From positions 153,406 through 217,405 of the forward strand of contig CAUDNR010000890.1 of the NCBI GenBank assembly GCA_958430865.1: 64,000 nucleotides of DNA, given 5' to 3'. The DNA comes from Entrophospora sp. SA101. Lineage: Eukaryota > Glomeromycota > Glomeromycetes > Entrophosporales > Entrophosporaceae. Of this stretch, positions 1 through 10,317 are shown piece after piece. The number at the start of each line of letters is the position of its first letter. Within the stretch, counting starts at the first letter, position 1. The position numbers were made by a program, and so were the translations under genes. The notes beneath the pieces were generated by a model that was not told the DNA's origin, did not search any database, and worked only from the letters and a program-made list of their open reading frames with translations.

Positions 1-286
1 GGAGAAATAAATTGCTGAATAATCAAAATACTAATTTAATCCCGACCTAATTAGCCATTATGTGAGGATTAAAAATAAAAGCTAATTTAGAATGACATGT
101 AGCAAATATCAATATTTTTCACTGAGTTTGAAATCCTTGAATAGTTTTATAAGCAAGAAGTAAAAATTAACGAAAAAATTAAAGGGAAAATTAAATGAGG
201 TCTAAAATTAGGTAAATTTTTAACAAATCTTTGCCGAACGAGAAAGAAATCTCCTAATTATTTGAATTGTGTAAAATTATTATATT

Positions 287-1455
287 ATGGCTAATAATAA
301 TTGGAGAGATATACATGAAGAATTTAAAAATGAACTCTACAAAAATAAATGACAAAAGAATGGATTTGACTATAATCAAACCAAAACTTTAATTGAGACT
401 GGATTTAAACCAAAAGAAAGCGATTTTGCTTGGTGAAGTGAAATTACTGAACAAGTTTTAAACGACAACAACATTGAGAGGTTAAGAGAAGAATATAATA
501 GTTTGATTCATGGATGACAAAAAATTGATTTTGGTTTTAGATCGGCAGATAAGATAATAAAGTGAAAAAAAAGAGGATTTGACTACCCAGAAACTAAAGA
601 ATGGATAAATAAAGGCTTAACCATCAATGGTTTTGGTTTGGCTGAACAGTTACAAAAAAATGGACTAACTGCTCGCGAACTAATAGCATTTATGGAAAAT
701 ATTGATTATGATTATAATACTAAGGGTTGATTAGATTATTTTTTCCCAACCGAGAAAAGGAACGAGATAAAGAAATTACATATTGGTTGCAGTGGTTACG
801 GTGTTTTAAAATTAGAACAGCCATTTGTGGGTTCTCTGAAACTTGAAGAATTTACTAATTTAGTCAAATTAGTTTGCTCGCGACACAAATTAACTAACCT
901 GGATTTGAGCAAGTGTCCCAACCTTGTTAAACTTGATTGTGAAAAAAATCAATTGACCGAATTAGATCTAAGTAATTGCCAGCAACTAGAAAGTCTTAAT
1001 TGCGAAAGTAATGAATTAATTGAATTAATATTGCCGAACTCATCAACGTTAAAAATAATTGTTTGTTCAGACAATAAATTAACTAATTTGGACCTTACTC
1101 AAAATAAAGAAATAGAAATACTTGATATTAAAAGCAATAATTTTTCAACCCGTGACTTGTCCTTTTGAGCCATTTAGTAAATTTAAAAGAATTAAGCGTA
1201 TCTAATAACTGTTTTTTAGGTACATTAGAGTTTTTAAAAGACTTGACTCAATTAAAGAAATTAAATATTAACAAAACTAATATTGATTCTGGCTTGGAAT
1301 ATTTGCCTAATAGTGTTGAAAAGATTTATTGTCGAGGTCAAGAAAATTTAACTTTTTCTTGCAAAAATATCCAAAGTCAACTAGATGGTTACAAAATTTA
1401 TATTGATGATAATCAATTACTTTGTTATTTAGTTCTTGAAACTGTTCAAGAGTAG
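287..1455 (+). pseudogene. Leucine-rich-repeat protein, frameshifted
   Basis: The first frame starts at ATG 287 and reads through several TGA (Trp) codons to TAG at 1175-1177. The first 150 or so residues are a charged, non-repeat region; LRRs of the form LDLSKCPNLVKLDC (about 23-residue period with a conserved Cys) start near residue 165. At about 1163-1167 the LRR register jumps to another frame, which carries the usual closing part of this family (GTLEFLKDLTQLKKL, then GLEYLPNSVEKIYC) to TAG 1455. One missing T in the run at 1163-1166 would explain the break. LRR proteins of this kind probably bind partners in the fungal host (inference). It could be a decayed gene or a sequencing error; the LRR call itself is firm. 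Confidence 0.8.
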
Positions 1456-2044
1456 GAGTTTGTTCTGTTTTCTTTTTTAAGTCTTCTATTTGTTGGGATT
1501 TTTCTATAAGAGTTTGACTTAATTTTTCTACTTCTACTTGTAGTTGTTCGGCTTTTTTGTCTTCAACTAAACAATAAGGAATTGCTGTTTGGTCTTTTAG
1601 AAATTTGTTTTTTTCTATTCATGTTCACCTTCCGCTATCATAACTTTTGTACTTGTAATAACTCACAATTATTTGATTAATTTGCTTTTCTTTGGCTAAA
1701 AATTTTCAACTACCATGGCTAGGAGCACTTATTTGCCAAGGATAACAACTCAAATTTGCATTATTGGCTTGCCTACGCGACATTATTCTAGCTAAATTTG
1801 TGTTTTCGCTAATATCAATACTCTCAAAATGGGCAAAGTTCAAATTATTACTACCTTCAAAAACAATACTTATTAAATTAGGAAATTGAGCTAAACTTAT
1901 CTTACCTAAAAAATTTGCAGTGCCAATGGTAAGTACTCCTTGAGAGATATCAATTACATTGGCGCCAGTATATTGGAAATTTATATGTTTAACTGCGACA
2001 TTTTAATGTGGTTGTAAATTATTTAATTCTTGTTGTGTTACCAT
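1307..2044 (-). pseudogene. LRR-like/coiled-coil protein, internal stop, tail overlaps the LRR gene
   Basis: Reads leftward from ATG 2042-2044. Codon 14 is TAA (2003-2005), after which the frame stays open, with TGA as Trp, to TAG 1307-1309. The part after the stop has imperfect LRR-like strands (ISLAQFPNLISIVF, ISENTNLARIM), a Trp-rich middle, then a coiled coil (KLSQTLIEKSQQIEDLKKKTEQ) typical of the C-terminal ends of LRR proteins in this window. The last 50 codons run antisense through the end of the neighbouring LRR gene and look random, so the true end was probably lost when the two genes were joined tail to tail. An alternative is a short gene starting after the stop. I infer a decayed host-interaction gene. 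Confidence 0.45.
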
Positions 2045-2334
2045 ACATATATGTTTTAATAAGTTAAGTTGGTAATTAATTTTTGATTAATTTTAACTTG
2101 ATTACGATTGTTGGTTCAGATTAGTGAGTTGCTAACTGAGGATTTGTTGGTTATTGGTGATAGTTTGTAAATTAGTTTGAATTTGGGTGAGGGTTAATTG
2201 GATTTCGGCCATGGAACTACTTATTTTTCGGGTGAGGTTTTCTCCAAACGAAAGGGCGATTTATACTAAAGTATTTAAACCAAGGACTAAACCACCGACA
2301 ACGAACAAATGTTCTTTTTTTCAATAGTGATGAC
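2045..2334. other. Degenerate spacer with gene remnants
   Basis: No intact gene. On the minus strand a short ORF (ATG at about 2210, MAEIQLTLTQIQTNLQTI then TAG) looks like a coiled-coil fragment, preceded by a hydrophobic Gly-rich stretch in another frame. These look like remains of one membrane/coiled-coil gene. Confidence 0.3.
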
Positions 2335-2520
2335 ATGACAACGAAAATAAATCTTATTGCCACCAAAGAATTTGCTGTTATCAAGGGTCTTGAAAGAGAA
2401 AGGGTGGAGGAACTTTGTCAAAAGGTTGCTAATTTGCTTGAAATTACAGTAAAAAAAAATCGGATTGAATTTATTGAAGAAGTGGGAAGTAGTCCATGGA
2501 CAATTAATTTTAATTACTAA
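2335..2520 (+). CDS. Small hypothetical protein, 61 aa
   Basis: Short basic protein starting MTTKINLIATKEFAVIKG. It has one amphipathic helix (about residues 20-37) and a mixed C-terminal part. No motif is recognised. There is no clear ribosome site, and a 96-codon frame covers it on the other strand; I prefer the plus frame because its residue composition is more protein-like, but it may be a remnant like its surroundings. Confidence 0.35.
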   Translation: MTTKINLIATKEFAVIKGLERERVEELCQKVANLLEITVKKNRIEFIEEVGSSPWTINFNY

Positions 2521-2556
2521 TTTTAAATCAGCATTACATAAAGAAGAGGAGAACAG

Positions 2557-2712
2557 ATGTCCACACCGACAAGTCATTTAATTGTTCGTGGAATTATTAC
2601 TAGTCTTCTAGTTAAAAAGACTAAAGAGAAAAAGACTTTAAAATGTTGGACTTCATTATGTTACTCTACAAAAATTAAATTTCCGCTTTTGGTTGCTCTT
2701 TGAATTACTTAG
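2557..2712 (+). CDS. Small hypothetical protein, 51 aa
   Basis: ATG 2557 is preceded by one of the few good Shine-Dalgarno-like stretches in the window (AGAAGAGGAGA, 2543-2553). The product is basic, with a short hydrophobic end (FPLLVALWIT, TGA as Trp). No family recognised. A possible hairpin with a T run follows at 2728-2750. Confidence 0.3.
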
Positions 2713-2727
2713 TAATTATAGATTGCT

Positions 2728-2750
2728 AAAAAAACGGCAAAGTTTTTTTT
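2728..2750 (+). terminator. Weak intrinsic terminator-like hairpin
   Basis: A run of A ending in C, loop GGCAAA, then G and eight T: an A-T stem of about eight pairs merging into the T run. It lies between the small ORF ending 2712 and the ankyrin gene at 2823. Low stem GC makes it weak. Confidence 0.35.
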
Positions 2751-2822
2751 GTAAGGTAATATTTATATTTTTAGTTTGTTAAATATAGACACCAGAAGAT
2801 AATAAATACTAAAAAACTTCAT

Positions 2823-3740
2823 ATGAAAAGTAGTAAAGAAAAAAACCTAGACAGTCAATCAGAAAATTCAAATAATAATAATAAAATAGAGACAAAAGAA
2901 GAATGACTTAAAAATTCTTTGTTTGAAGCAATAAAAAACGAGAATATTGAAAAAACTAAAAATTTGCTAGAGAGCAACAAGGAAAAAATAACAAAAATTA
3001 TTAATCAGAAAACAAACGAGCTTACTCCTCTTCACCTGACTGTTGCCAACAACAACATAGAAATTACTAAGTTGCTTCTTGAAAATGGCGCCAGATCAGA
3101 TTCAGAAGACAGTCTTGGTAATAATTGCTTTCATTATTCTGCTAAGCGGGGTAATTTAAGAATGTTAAAGTTATTGGCAGAATATACTAAAAATGAGACA
3201 AAAAATATCATAAATACTCGCAATAAGCTTGGCTGATCGGTTTTACATAGTGCCGCTACGGCAGTAAAAGATAGTGATAAAAATTGAGCAATTATCGGGT
3301 GGCTATTGGAACAAGGAGCAGATTACAATTATAAAGTTAATAATTGGCTTTTTAAAAACTTTTCTGTCGAAGATGAACTTTCGCAAAAGGACTATTCTTA
3401 TGCCAAAAATTATCAAAGAATCTTGGAGGAATTTAAAAAGATAGAAAATGATTTTAGCGAAAGAATTTCATTGTTGGATTTTTCCTTTCAAGATTTAGTT
3501 GAAGGAAAGGAAGAAGCAATTTCTAAGTTAAGCGAGAATGCTAAAAAAGAGCGAGAAAACTTTTTGGAAATTCAAGAAGAAATTGCAAAAAATCCCAGTT
3601 ACTCTTTTCTTAAAAAACAATTGGAATTGGCTAAAGAAAGGCTAACTAAAGAGATAGAGAGAATTAAAAAAGAAGAAGTCCAAAAATATGACTTGACAAC
3701 AAAACTAGAAGTTTCTCCTTGGAACTATTTTAAGCATTAG
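2823..3740 (+). CDS. Ankyrin-repeat protein with C-terminal coiled coil, 305 aa
   Basis: Starts at ATG 2823; three in-frame TGA codons are read as Trp. After a charged, Asn-rich N-terminus, about three ankyrin repeats occupy residues 65-165: ELTPLHLTVANNN..ITKLLLENGA, GNNCFHYSAKRGNLRMLKLL, and GWSVLHSAA with WLLEQGADYN. Residues 190-300 are a Glu/Lys-rich coiled coil. No signal peptide or membrane segment. Ankyrin repeats bind proteins and are common in effectors of intracellular bacteria; a role in contact with the fungal host is inference from the family and from the LRR neighbours. Intact, unlike most genes around it. Confidence 0.85.
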
Positions 3741-3854
3741 AAAAGATGATGATGACAGAGGAAAAAGTGAACTTTCTAGTTAGTGAATTGGCGGAAAAAA
3801 AATAGAGAAAATTAAAATTTAGAGTTAATGAAGATATTTAATTGTACTTAAACT

Positions 3855-3860
3855 TAAAAT
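3855..3860 (+). promoter_or_regulatory. -10 hexamer TAAAAT, 8 nt before ATG
   Basis: TAAAAT at this site is followed by 8 nt and then the ATG of the LRR gene. A transcript starting at the usual distance from a -10 box would begin at or next to the start codon, so the mRNA would be leaderless. Part of a recurring pattern in the window. Confidence 0.35.
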
Positions 3861-3868
3861 AATTCATT

Positions 3869-4954
3869 ATGGCAACAATACAAGAATATTTAAGTAATAA
3901 ATATCCAACTAAAAAAGATAGAGAACAAGTTACAGAGATTAATGTTGAAGAAATAAATTGAGAAAAATTAGGTTGAATTCCTAATCCAAACTTATCGCAA
4001 CCACGCTGTTCTTTTCTGTTTGGTGAAGAATTGAATTTAAGTGAATATTCTAACTTAAAGGAATTACACGTTAATAAAAACTATTTAGAATCTTCAATAA
4101 CTAAACTAATCTTAGGCAATAAGCCAAAATTGACTTATCTTGGTTGCTATGATAATCAATTAACCACTCTCGATTTAAGCCAATGCTTTAAATTAGCTGA
4201 ACTTAATTGCTCCGATAATCTACTAACCTCAATTGACTTCTTAAAAACTTTACCTCATCCAGAAAAATTAAGAGAATTACGCCTTTCTAACAATAATATT
4301 GAGAAAACTACTTTAGAATTTTTACGACCTTTTGTTAATCTTTTTACTCCTGCCCTAACTCTAGGAAATAACAAATCAGAAAGGTACGAAAAAGGCATTT
4401 ACAACCGTTTCTATGGTAGCCTAGAACCATTAAGAAATATGACTAAATTAAGAGGACTGAATATTGAGGGCACCGATATAGAAGAGGGTTTAGAGTATTT
4501 ACCGATTACTATAGGCGAACCTCTCAAATGTTCTCCCAAACTTCCCAATCAAAAAGTAGCCAAAATTCAAAATGAACTAAAACCTTTCAAATTTAGTCTT
4601 AGGGCTTGACAACTCGCCCACCCGGAAAAAATGCTCATTGCCCAACCCGAATTAATCACCAATCCTGACAGCAAAGAAAAGTGAATAGATGCCTTACAAA
4701 AAAAAATTAAAGAAAAACCAGAAACATTAATTTACTATCTTATCGAAAATGAAAACACTAAAACAATTAAAATAACCGGTTTAGAAACCCAAATTGAAAC
4801 CTTGGAAGAAGAATTGGACACTGAAAGAGACCACAGCCAAGATATCGATAGATGATATAGAAGACTTCTTGAGGAAAAAGAAGCAAGAATAAAGGAACTT
4901 GAACAAGAATTAAAAAATTTACTAATCCAAATAGAAATCCCCCCTAAAACTTAA
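3869..4954 (+). CDS. Leucine-rich-repeat protein with coiled-coil tail, 361 aa
   Basis: Starts MATIQEYLSNKYPTKKD at ATG 3869 and ends at TAA 4952-4954. Residues about 45-220 carry LRRs (LTYLGCYDNQLTTLDLSQC), ending in the family's closing block NRFYGSLEPLRNMTKLRGL then GLEYLP. After a Trp codon TGA at 4607-4609 comes a Pro/Glu segment and a coiled coil to the C-terminus. No signal peptide. Codons 93-280 lie in a 563-bp block that is identical in the LRR gene at 45.0-46.3 kb, while the ends differ, so the gene is a mosaic. LRRs make protein-binding surfaces; the partner is unknown, plausibly a host protein. Confidence 0.85.
4144..4706 (+). repeat. 563-bp perfect direct repeat, copy 1
   Basis: By direct reading this block is identical to 45325-45887. 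It covers the central LRRs and the start of the C-terminal region of two LRR genes. Both flanks differ completely between the genes, and the right edge lies in a run of nine A. Confidence 0.9.
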
Positions 4955-5064
4955 TCACTAAAAAGCGAGTTAAAAGTAGAAATTACCCCCCAACCTTAAA
5001 AAAATAATCGCTACAGTTAACTTTTTAGTCATGCGATTTTACCACCTAAATCGAAATTCAAGAA

Positions 5065-6111
5065 CTATTTTTCCTCCTCTTCGTCCCAATCAAGCGAACC
5101 AGTTTGATATTCAGTCAAGCGCGTTTCAAAAAAGTTTTTTTCTTTATTTAAATCGACACTCTGTGACATCCAGGGAAAAGGATTGGCAACAAAATAAGAT
5201 TTTGGTAAGCCAATTCTTTCTAAGCGGCGGTCGGTCACATATTCAACATATTTACTAAATTGTTCGGCATTAATTCCGGTTACTCCTTCTGGGCAAGCAT
5301 CCAAGGCATATTTTTTTTCTAATTCTACTGCTTTTTTAATCAATTCGATAATTTCTTTTTGGAATTCGGGAGTTCAAACCTGGGGGTTTTCACTCTTAAT
5401 AGTATTAATTAAATCGCAACCAAATCCTAAATGTAAACTTTCATCACGCATAATGAACTCAAATTGTTGACCAATACCAACCATTTTATTACTGCGCTTT
5501 AAGGCTAACATCATGGCAAAGCCAGCGTAGAAAAATATTCCTTCCATTATTACATAATAGCCGATTAAATCGTGGAGGAAAATTTGAATATCTTTATCAT
5601 CCTTAATTTCAAATTTAGGGTCAAATATCGATTTAGTTAACTCGATAACAAAATTATCCTTCTCTTCAATAGAAGGAATAGTTAGATACATGTTATATAT
5701 TTCATCTGGATTTAAACCTAAACTATCACAACAATAAATAAAAGTATCGGTATGAACTGCTTCTTCAAAAGCTTGTCGCAGTAAATATTGGCGACATTCG
5801 GGATTAGTAACATGACGATAAACGGCCAGAACGAGATTATTGGCCGTAAGCGACTCCGCGGTCGAGAAAAAACCTAAATTTCACAAAATTAACTTTCTTT
5901 CGGCCGGACTAAGAAAAGACGGAGATTTTCATTGACCGACATCGGACTGCATGGCAATTTCTTCCGGAACTCAATTATTAGCAATTCCGTCTTTATAATA
6001 TTTACGAGCTCATAAATATTTCATCGGCAAAATCTTGTTTGGGTCAGTTTGGGAAGAACCAAAAATAGTTCGCGTATCTTTTTTGGAGGAGGGATTAATA
6101 ACAGTAGGCAT
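5065..6111 (-). CDS. nrdB: Ribonucleotide reductase class I small subunit, R2c-type (Phe at radical site)
   Basis: Full-length 348-residue R2 protein, start [12 protein letters not shown] at ATG 6109-6111. It makes the radical that NrdA uses to convert ribonucleotides to deoxyribonucleotides. Metal ligands are visible: Glu86 (FFSTAESL), Glu117 and His120 (EEAVH), and the later pair in [11 protein letters not shown]. The residue after HTDT, normally the radical tyrosine, is Phe124, as in the chlamydial class Ic R2 proteins that use a Mn/Fe centre. The remaining sequence ([20 protein letters not shown]) also resembles the chlamydial type rather than the NrdF of most mollicutes. Six or so Trp codons are TGA. 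nrdA is 4.4 kb away on the same strand, separated by unrelated genes. Function is sure; the metal centre is inference from the family. Confidence 0.95.
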
Positions 6112-6211
6112 ATAATTATTTTTGTAAAACAATCAACTTTTCAAGAATTAGCAAATAATAGCAGGCGAAATTAAGGCAATAATCTTTCGAACCTTATTTG
6201 ACAAAAAAAAT

Positions 6212-6469
6212 TTATTTAGCTTTTCCGCCAAACCTTTTTTGCAACTCTTCTATTTGTTTTTTTAGTTGCGGGTCATTCATGACACCAAACATGCCTTCCT
6301 TTTCCATTTTTTTTTGGAGTTTTTGGGCTTCTTTGGTTTTTTTAATAAATTCTTTTCAACTTTTAATCCCCATGGCTTTTCTGATTTGATAAGTTATGTA
6401 GCAAAACATTAAACCAGCACCAACAGCTATACTAACAAGAATGGTAATAAATAATAAGAGAGCATTCAT
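6212..6469 (-). CDS. Small membrane-anchored protein, 85 aa
   Basis: ATG 6467-6469. Residues 3-25 form a hydrophobic signal-anchor helix (LLLFITILVSIAVGAGLMF), followed by a basic, amphipathic cytoplasmic part (KKTKEAQKLQKKMEKEGM) and the end QIEELQKRFGGKAK. No family recognised with certainty. Single-pass, N-terminus in the membrane, C-terminus probably cytoplasmic. It sits between nrdB and the large anchored protein gene, all on the minus strand. Confidence 0.7.
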
Positions 6470-6476
6470 ATATTTA

Positions 6477-6482
6477 ATTTTA
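6477..6482 (-). promoter_or_regulatory. -10 hexamer TAAAAT, 7 nt before ATG
   Basis: On the minus strand TAAAAT is followed by TAAATAT and the ATG at 6469, a spacing that fits a leaderless transcript. Confidence 0.35.
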
Positions 6483-6505
6483 AGGATAAGTTTTAATTTT
6501 TATTA

Positions 6506-8881
6506 CTAATTTATAACTCTTTCGTTTTCCTTTCTTTTCCGCACCGTCACTATAACTAGTGCTAAGATTAATATTACTAGCAGAGCAACCGGAATTATTA
6601 TCACTCAAGGGAAGGACTTAGGACTATCAGTAGGGCTACTGCTGGAAGTTTCAGTTAATTTTTTAAAGAGATTATCCAGGTCGGTCTTTCGTTTTTCAAC
6701 ATAAATATTATCTTCGCCTAATAGGGTTAATATTTTATCCTTGATAGTTTCTTTTTTGGCCTGGTTTTTTGATTTTAAAACGGCCTCTACTTCTTTTTCT
6801 AAGGCTTGGATTTTTTTATCTACTTCTTTCTTACCAATAAATTCCAATAGTTTATTTTTGTCGGTTTTTAGTTGGTCTTTATCACTATGTTCCTTATTTT
6901 TAATTTTGGCGAGAATTTTTTTCTCTTCAGAACCTAATTCCTCTTCCTTAATTCCACAGGCGGTCATTTTATTTTCCACTGCTTCTTTAATTGTCTTTTT
7001 AATCTCGGCGGCGTCTTCTTGTCAGGCTCGGTCAATGGCTTTACTTACTTCCTCTTTGTCGCCATCATAACATGTTTTCCCAGCAAATTTTTCGGCTTTT
7101 TTGATGACGTCTCGCAATTCTGAGCCCTTTTTATTTTTAAGATTTTTAATTATTTCTTTTCACTCCTCAGCGGATTTCTTTTCATTTCGTTTCTTGGTAA
7201 TATTACTTAGCACTTGGTTTTTGAAACTATTAATCTCCTCGGCTTGGCTAAAACCGTTTATTTTGGCTTCTCAATTCTGAAAATTAGAATCTAAATCCTT
7301 AGTAGTAACTTGCGGACTTTCGTTTAAAGCATTCTTAATGGCTTGAATTGCTGTTGCTTTGGCTTGGGAAATATTTCCTTTGTCTGGTTTTTCCTCCGCA
7401 CTACACTGAATACAATAGTTTTTGCCGTCTTTAACCACAGGAGAACCACTGAATTCTTTCTGACATTTAGTGCAGTTATATTTATCGCCACCTTTATTGG
7501 CTTCATTTTTACATTTGTCGCTACAATATTTTTTTCCATTATGGGATACTGGAAGAGTAGCAAATTGTTTATTACATTGCGGACAATTTACTTTGTTTCC
7601 GCTTCCATCGCCGCTAACTAGCCCTTCAATTAAATCTATTACCTCTTGTTTGCGAGCCAAGATTTTATTGGCTAATTCTCTTAACTTTTTAGAATCTTCT
7701 TTCTTCTTCATTTTTTCCGAAATGGCAACATGAGAAGAAAATTGACTTTCTGGAATTTCAGCAACAGTTATTCCCAGTGTTGTTTCTAATGTTGCTAAAT
7801 CTTTATCGGCAGAAACTCCCGTTTCAACTTCCTCGCTACTTTTTTTCTTGAATTCTTCCTCATATTTTTGATAATTAGCATCTCCTCCCTTTACTTTTCC
7901 CACTAACTCGTTATATTTTTTTACAATATCATCATTATTTATTTGTTTTCACCTTTTAACTTCTTCATTATGTTCCATATCGGTTAAGTTTCCGTCATTT
8001 ATTCAATCAGAAATATATTTCTTTATTACTTTTATTTCTGCTCCTTTTTTCTTAAGTGTACTATCGAGTGCCTTTGCGAAAGTTTTGAGTTCATTTTTTA
8101 GATCCGCTGTGGTTTTTGTTGAACCCGCATGTTCAGTGCCATTAATTTCCCATGCTTTTGCAATTTTTGCTCCATCTTTTCCTCCCCTCTTTGTCTCTGT
8201 GTCTAATTTATTATAGAGGTCAGTAGTGTATTTTATTTTATAATCAAGGTCATAGTAAATCCCCGTGCTGTTAACAGCATCAATTAATTCATCAAACTCT
8301 ACCATTAGATAATGATTATCTACTGCACTGTTATATTCCCTAACCATTTTGTTAAAATCATTGTCAGAGGCATTATCAATCTCCGCATCGCTAGGAAGAG
8401 TTCAGTTAAATCCCTCACTTTTTAATACATCACTTAAAGAATGGTATTTGGGTGGGATAATGTTATGATATGCCTTTCTTGGAATCATTAAGAATTCACC
8501 TTCAACTTTTAAATCGGTTGTGTCTAAATCTTGCACAGCAAATTCCTTGTTTAAGCACTTTGGATTCATTAGAGCTTCGAAAAAAACATCAGATTTGTCA
8601 TGTGCCAAATGTTCACCTTTTACTTTAATTTTATCTTTATCGCCTTCTATTAATTCAATACCAAGTCCGGATACTTTTTCTGTTATTCCCGCTATGTCTG
8701 TTCTAGGATCTACTCTTACTGTCAACATCAATCTTCCAGTTTTGTATTTTTTATCGGTGCTTTTTATCCACGATTTAACCCAACTTCCCCATGATTGTGG
8801 AACTTCTTTGCCTTTGTTAAATTCAGCTAGGTCAAAAGTGAAAGCTGTTGATTTTAATTTAAATTTTTCTGTTGTTACCAT
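6506..8881 (-). CDS. Large C-terminally anchored protein with two zinc ribbons, 791 aa
   Basis: One frame from ATG 8879-8881 to TAG 6506-6508, broken only by TGA (Trp). No signal peptide. Residues 1-155 are a beta-rich domain (TGRLMLTVRVDP, IKVKGEHL, LKVEGEFLMIPRK) with a faint look of an Hsp20/alpha-crystallin fold. The middle is helical and charged; about residues 430-510 hold two CxxC...CxxC units (NCPQCNKQF ... YCSDKC, then YNCTKCQKEF ... YCIQC), each with a Gly-Lys-(Lys/Asn)-Tyr-Cys turn. A long coiled coil follows, then a Ser/Pro linker, one membrane helix (VIIIPVALLVILILALVIV) and a basic tail (RKRKENERVIN). It belongs to the anchored-protein group of this window. Zinc pairs suggest a reducing, cytoplasmic location for the soluble part. 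Function unknown. Confidence 0.85.
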
Positions 8882-9375
8882 TTTTATTTATTAATTTCTA
8901 TTTTTGCTTTGGATTGTTTGTAAATTTTTAAGATATTTTTCTGATTCTTTTAAGTTTGTTTTTGGTGTCATCATATTATTTCTTCCTTGCTGTCGCAATT
9001 TTATTGAGAATGTTTTTAACTTCTTAACTGATTTTATTATTATTTTTATTTAATTAATATATTATATGCAGAGAGAAAGAGAACAAAACTCACTTGCCAA
9101 AAAAACTGCACTCTAACTTCCAACTCTCATCAGTTCTTATTATAATTTTATATATTTTTTTCTGAAAAGGTTGTAATAATTTTTCTGATACCAGGCAGAT
9201 TACAGTGCTACATTTTTGATTTTAGGAAGTTGTTAAGTGGCCTGTGATAGGGGGGACTTTTGAATAGAGATTAATATAAAAAACTGAGTCAAGAACTAGA
9301 TAAGAGAAGTTTAGGTAAAAGTTTTAGTTAGTTTTTTAAGAAGTTTTTTGAAAAATTTACTGAATATTGGGAAAA
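8882..9375. other. Spacer without a convincing gene
   Basis: Very AT-rich. On the minus strand a 27-codon ORF (8891-8974, start MMTPKTNLKESEKYLK) lies just upstream of the anchored-protein gene and might be a leader peptide. At 9068-9083 a GA-rich stretch (GCAGAGAGAAAGAGAA) resembles a decayed AG repeat like the one upstream of the giant gene. Nothing else is recognised. Confidence 0.3.
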
Positions 9376-9819
9376 TTATTTAACCTTCTTATTCTGCAAT
9401 CTTATTAATTTAATACAGTCTTCTTCACTAAATAAACAGGTTAAATTCTTAGGATTAGGCATTTTGCCTTTGGGATAAACTAAGTGATTAGGGTCAAAAA
9501 GCAAAACTTTAAAAAGATAGATATCGGTATACTTAACCTTTTCTAAATAACCATATAAGCGTGGCTCTTTGCCAATGGGCATTTGGAAAATTCTTTCCTC
9601 GGCAAGATATTTATTATTTGCTAATTTAGCAATCTTTTCCCTAATGGTTGAGGAGTTGACTAGATGAAAATGTTCCTCATCTAAGAGGGTTTTTAAATCA
9701 CTACTGCAAGAAAGACGGAATAATTGAAAAAAACTAAAAATTAGTGACTTGTAATTATTGTTTTTCAGAATAGCATTAGTGAAGTCTGAATTATGAATAC
9801 AATAAATAACTGCCTTCAC
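9376..9819 (-). CDS. Partner of Panacea-domain protein, candidate toxin, 147 aa
   Basis: The frame starts with GTG 9817-9819, 24 bp after the end of the Panacea-domain gene, and ends near 9376. The product is mixed alpha/beta with a conserved-looking middle (PIGKEPRLYGYLEKVKY) and C-terminal LFDPNHLVYPKGKMPNP. I do not recognise the fold. Its place directly after a Panacea-domain gene makes it a candidate toxin of a toxin-antitoxin pair (context only). The start is doubtful: an ATG that overlaps the upstream stop (TAATG, 9842-9844) opens another frame which soon ends, so the original start may have been lost by a one-base frameshift near 9795-9805. Confidence 0.6.
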   Translation of the reverse strand: MKAVIYCIHNSDFTNAILKNNNYKSLIFSFFQLFRLSCSSDLKTLLDEEHFHLVNSSTIREKIAKLANNKYLAEERIFQMPIGKEPRLYGYLEKVKYTDIYLFKVLLFDPNHLVYPKGKMPNPKNLTCLFSEEDCIKLIRLQNKKVK

Positions 9820-9843
9820 TAAAATCGGGAACTATCTTAGCCA

Positions 9844-10317
9844 TTAACTAGCAAAAGAAATAATTTGTATTGGTTCCACAAAGACATGAGGTCTTCTTTC
9901 GCCATTAGCACTTTCCCGAGCTTGTTTTCAGGGTTCATCTTGAACTTGGAAAAAAAACTCGATTTCTTGACCTTTCTTTTTGGAGTTTTGATAATCGCGG
10001 TAAACTTTGGTTAAAAGAGAACGGACTGTTTTATCTTCTATATTTTCAACTTTATTAAATAGTCCAGTAAAACTTTTATGTTTTTTATAGTAATCATGCA
10101 TTTCCTGAAAAACTGAGGCTAAAATTGGTCCACTTTTTCAAGCTTCAAATTTTTCTTTAAACAAAACCTTACTTTCTTTTTTTAAGGCTTCCAAGTAAGT
10201 TAGGTAAAGAAAGTCCTGAGTAAGTCGGTAATCTTCGATACCTTTTTCATAAAAATACTTGGCTACTGATAACGGCTCAATATTTAAGTTCTTTAATTTA
10301 GTTGTTTTAACTACCAT
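9844..10317 (-). CDS. Panacea-domain (DUF4065/SocA-like) protein, candidate antitoxin
   Basis: 157 residues from ATG 10315-10317. Residues 15-75 fit the Panacea (DUF4065) pattern: a helix with a Tyr-rich core (QDFLYLTYLEAL) followed by FEAWKSGPILASVFQEM, where W is TGA. Panacea domains neutralise many unrelated toxins and are normally paired with a toxin gene next door; the 147-codon gene downstream is the candidate here. The C-terminal half (IEFFFQVQDEPWKQARESAN) is less clear. The family call is good; the pairing is inference from position. A TAAAAT hexamer lies 9 nt upstream of ATG. Confidence 0.75.

Noticed and set aside
2287..2577. Minus-strand 96-codon ORF
   Set aside because: Cys/Phe/Asn-rich antisense of the small plus-strand ORFs; no support.
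7324..7733. ORFs on both strands around the zinc-ribbon coding part
   Set aside because: Shadows of the CxxC region of the 791-residue gene.
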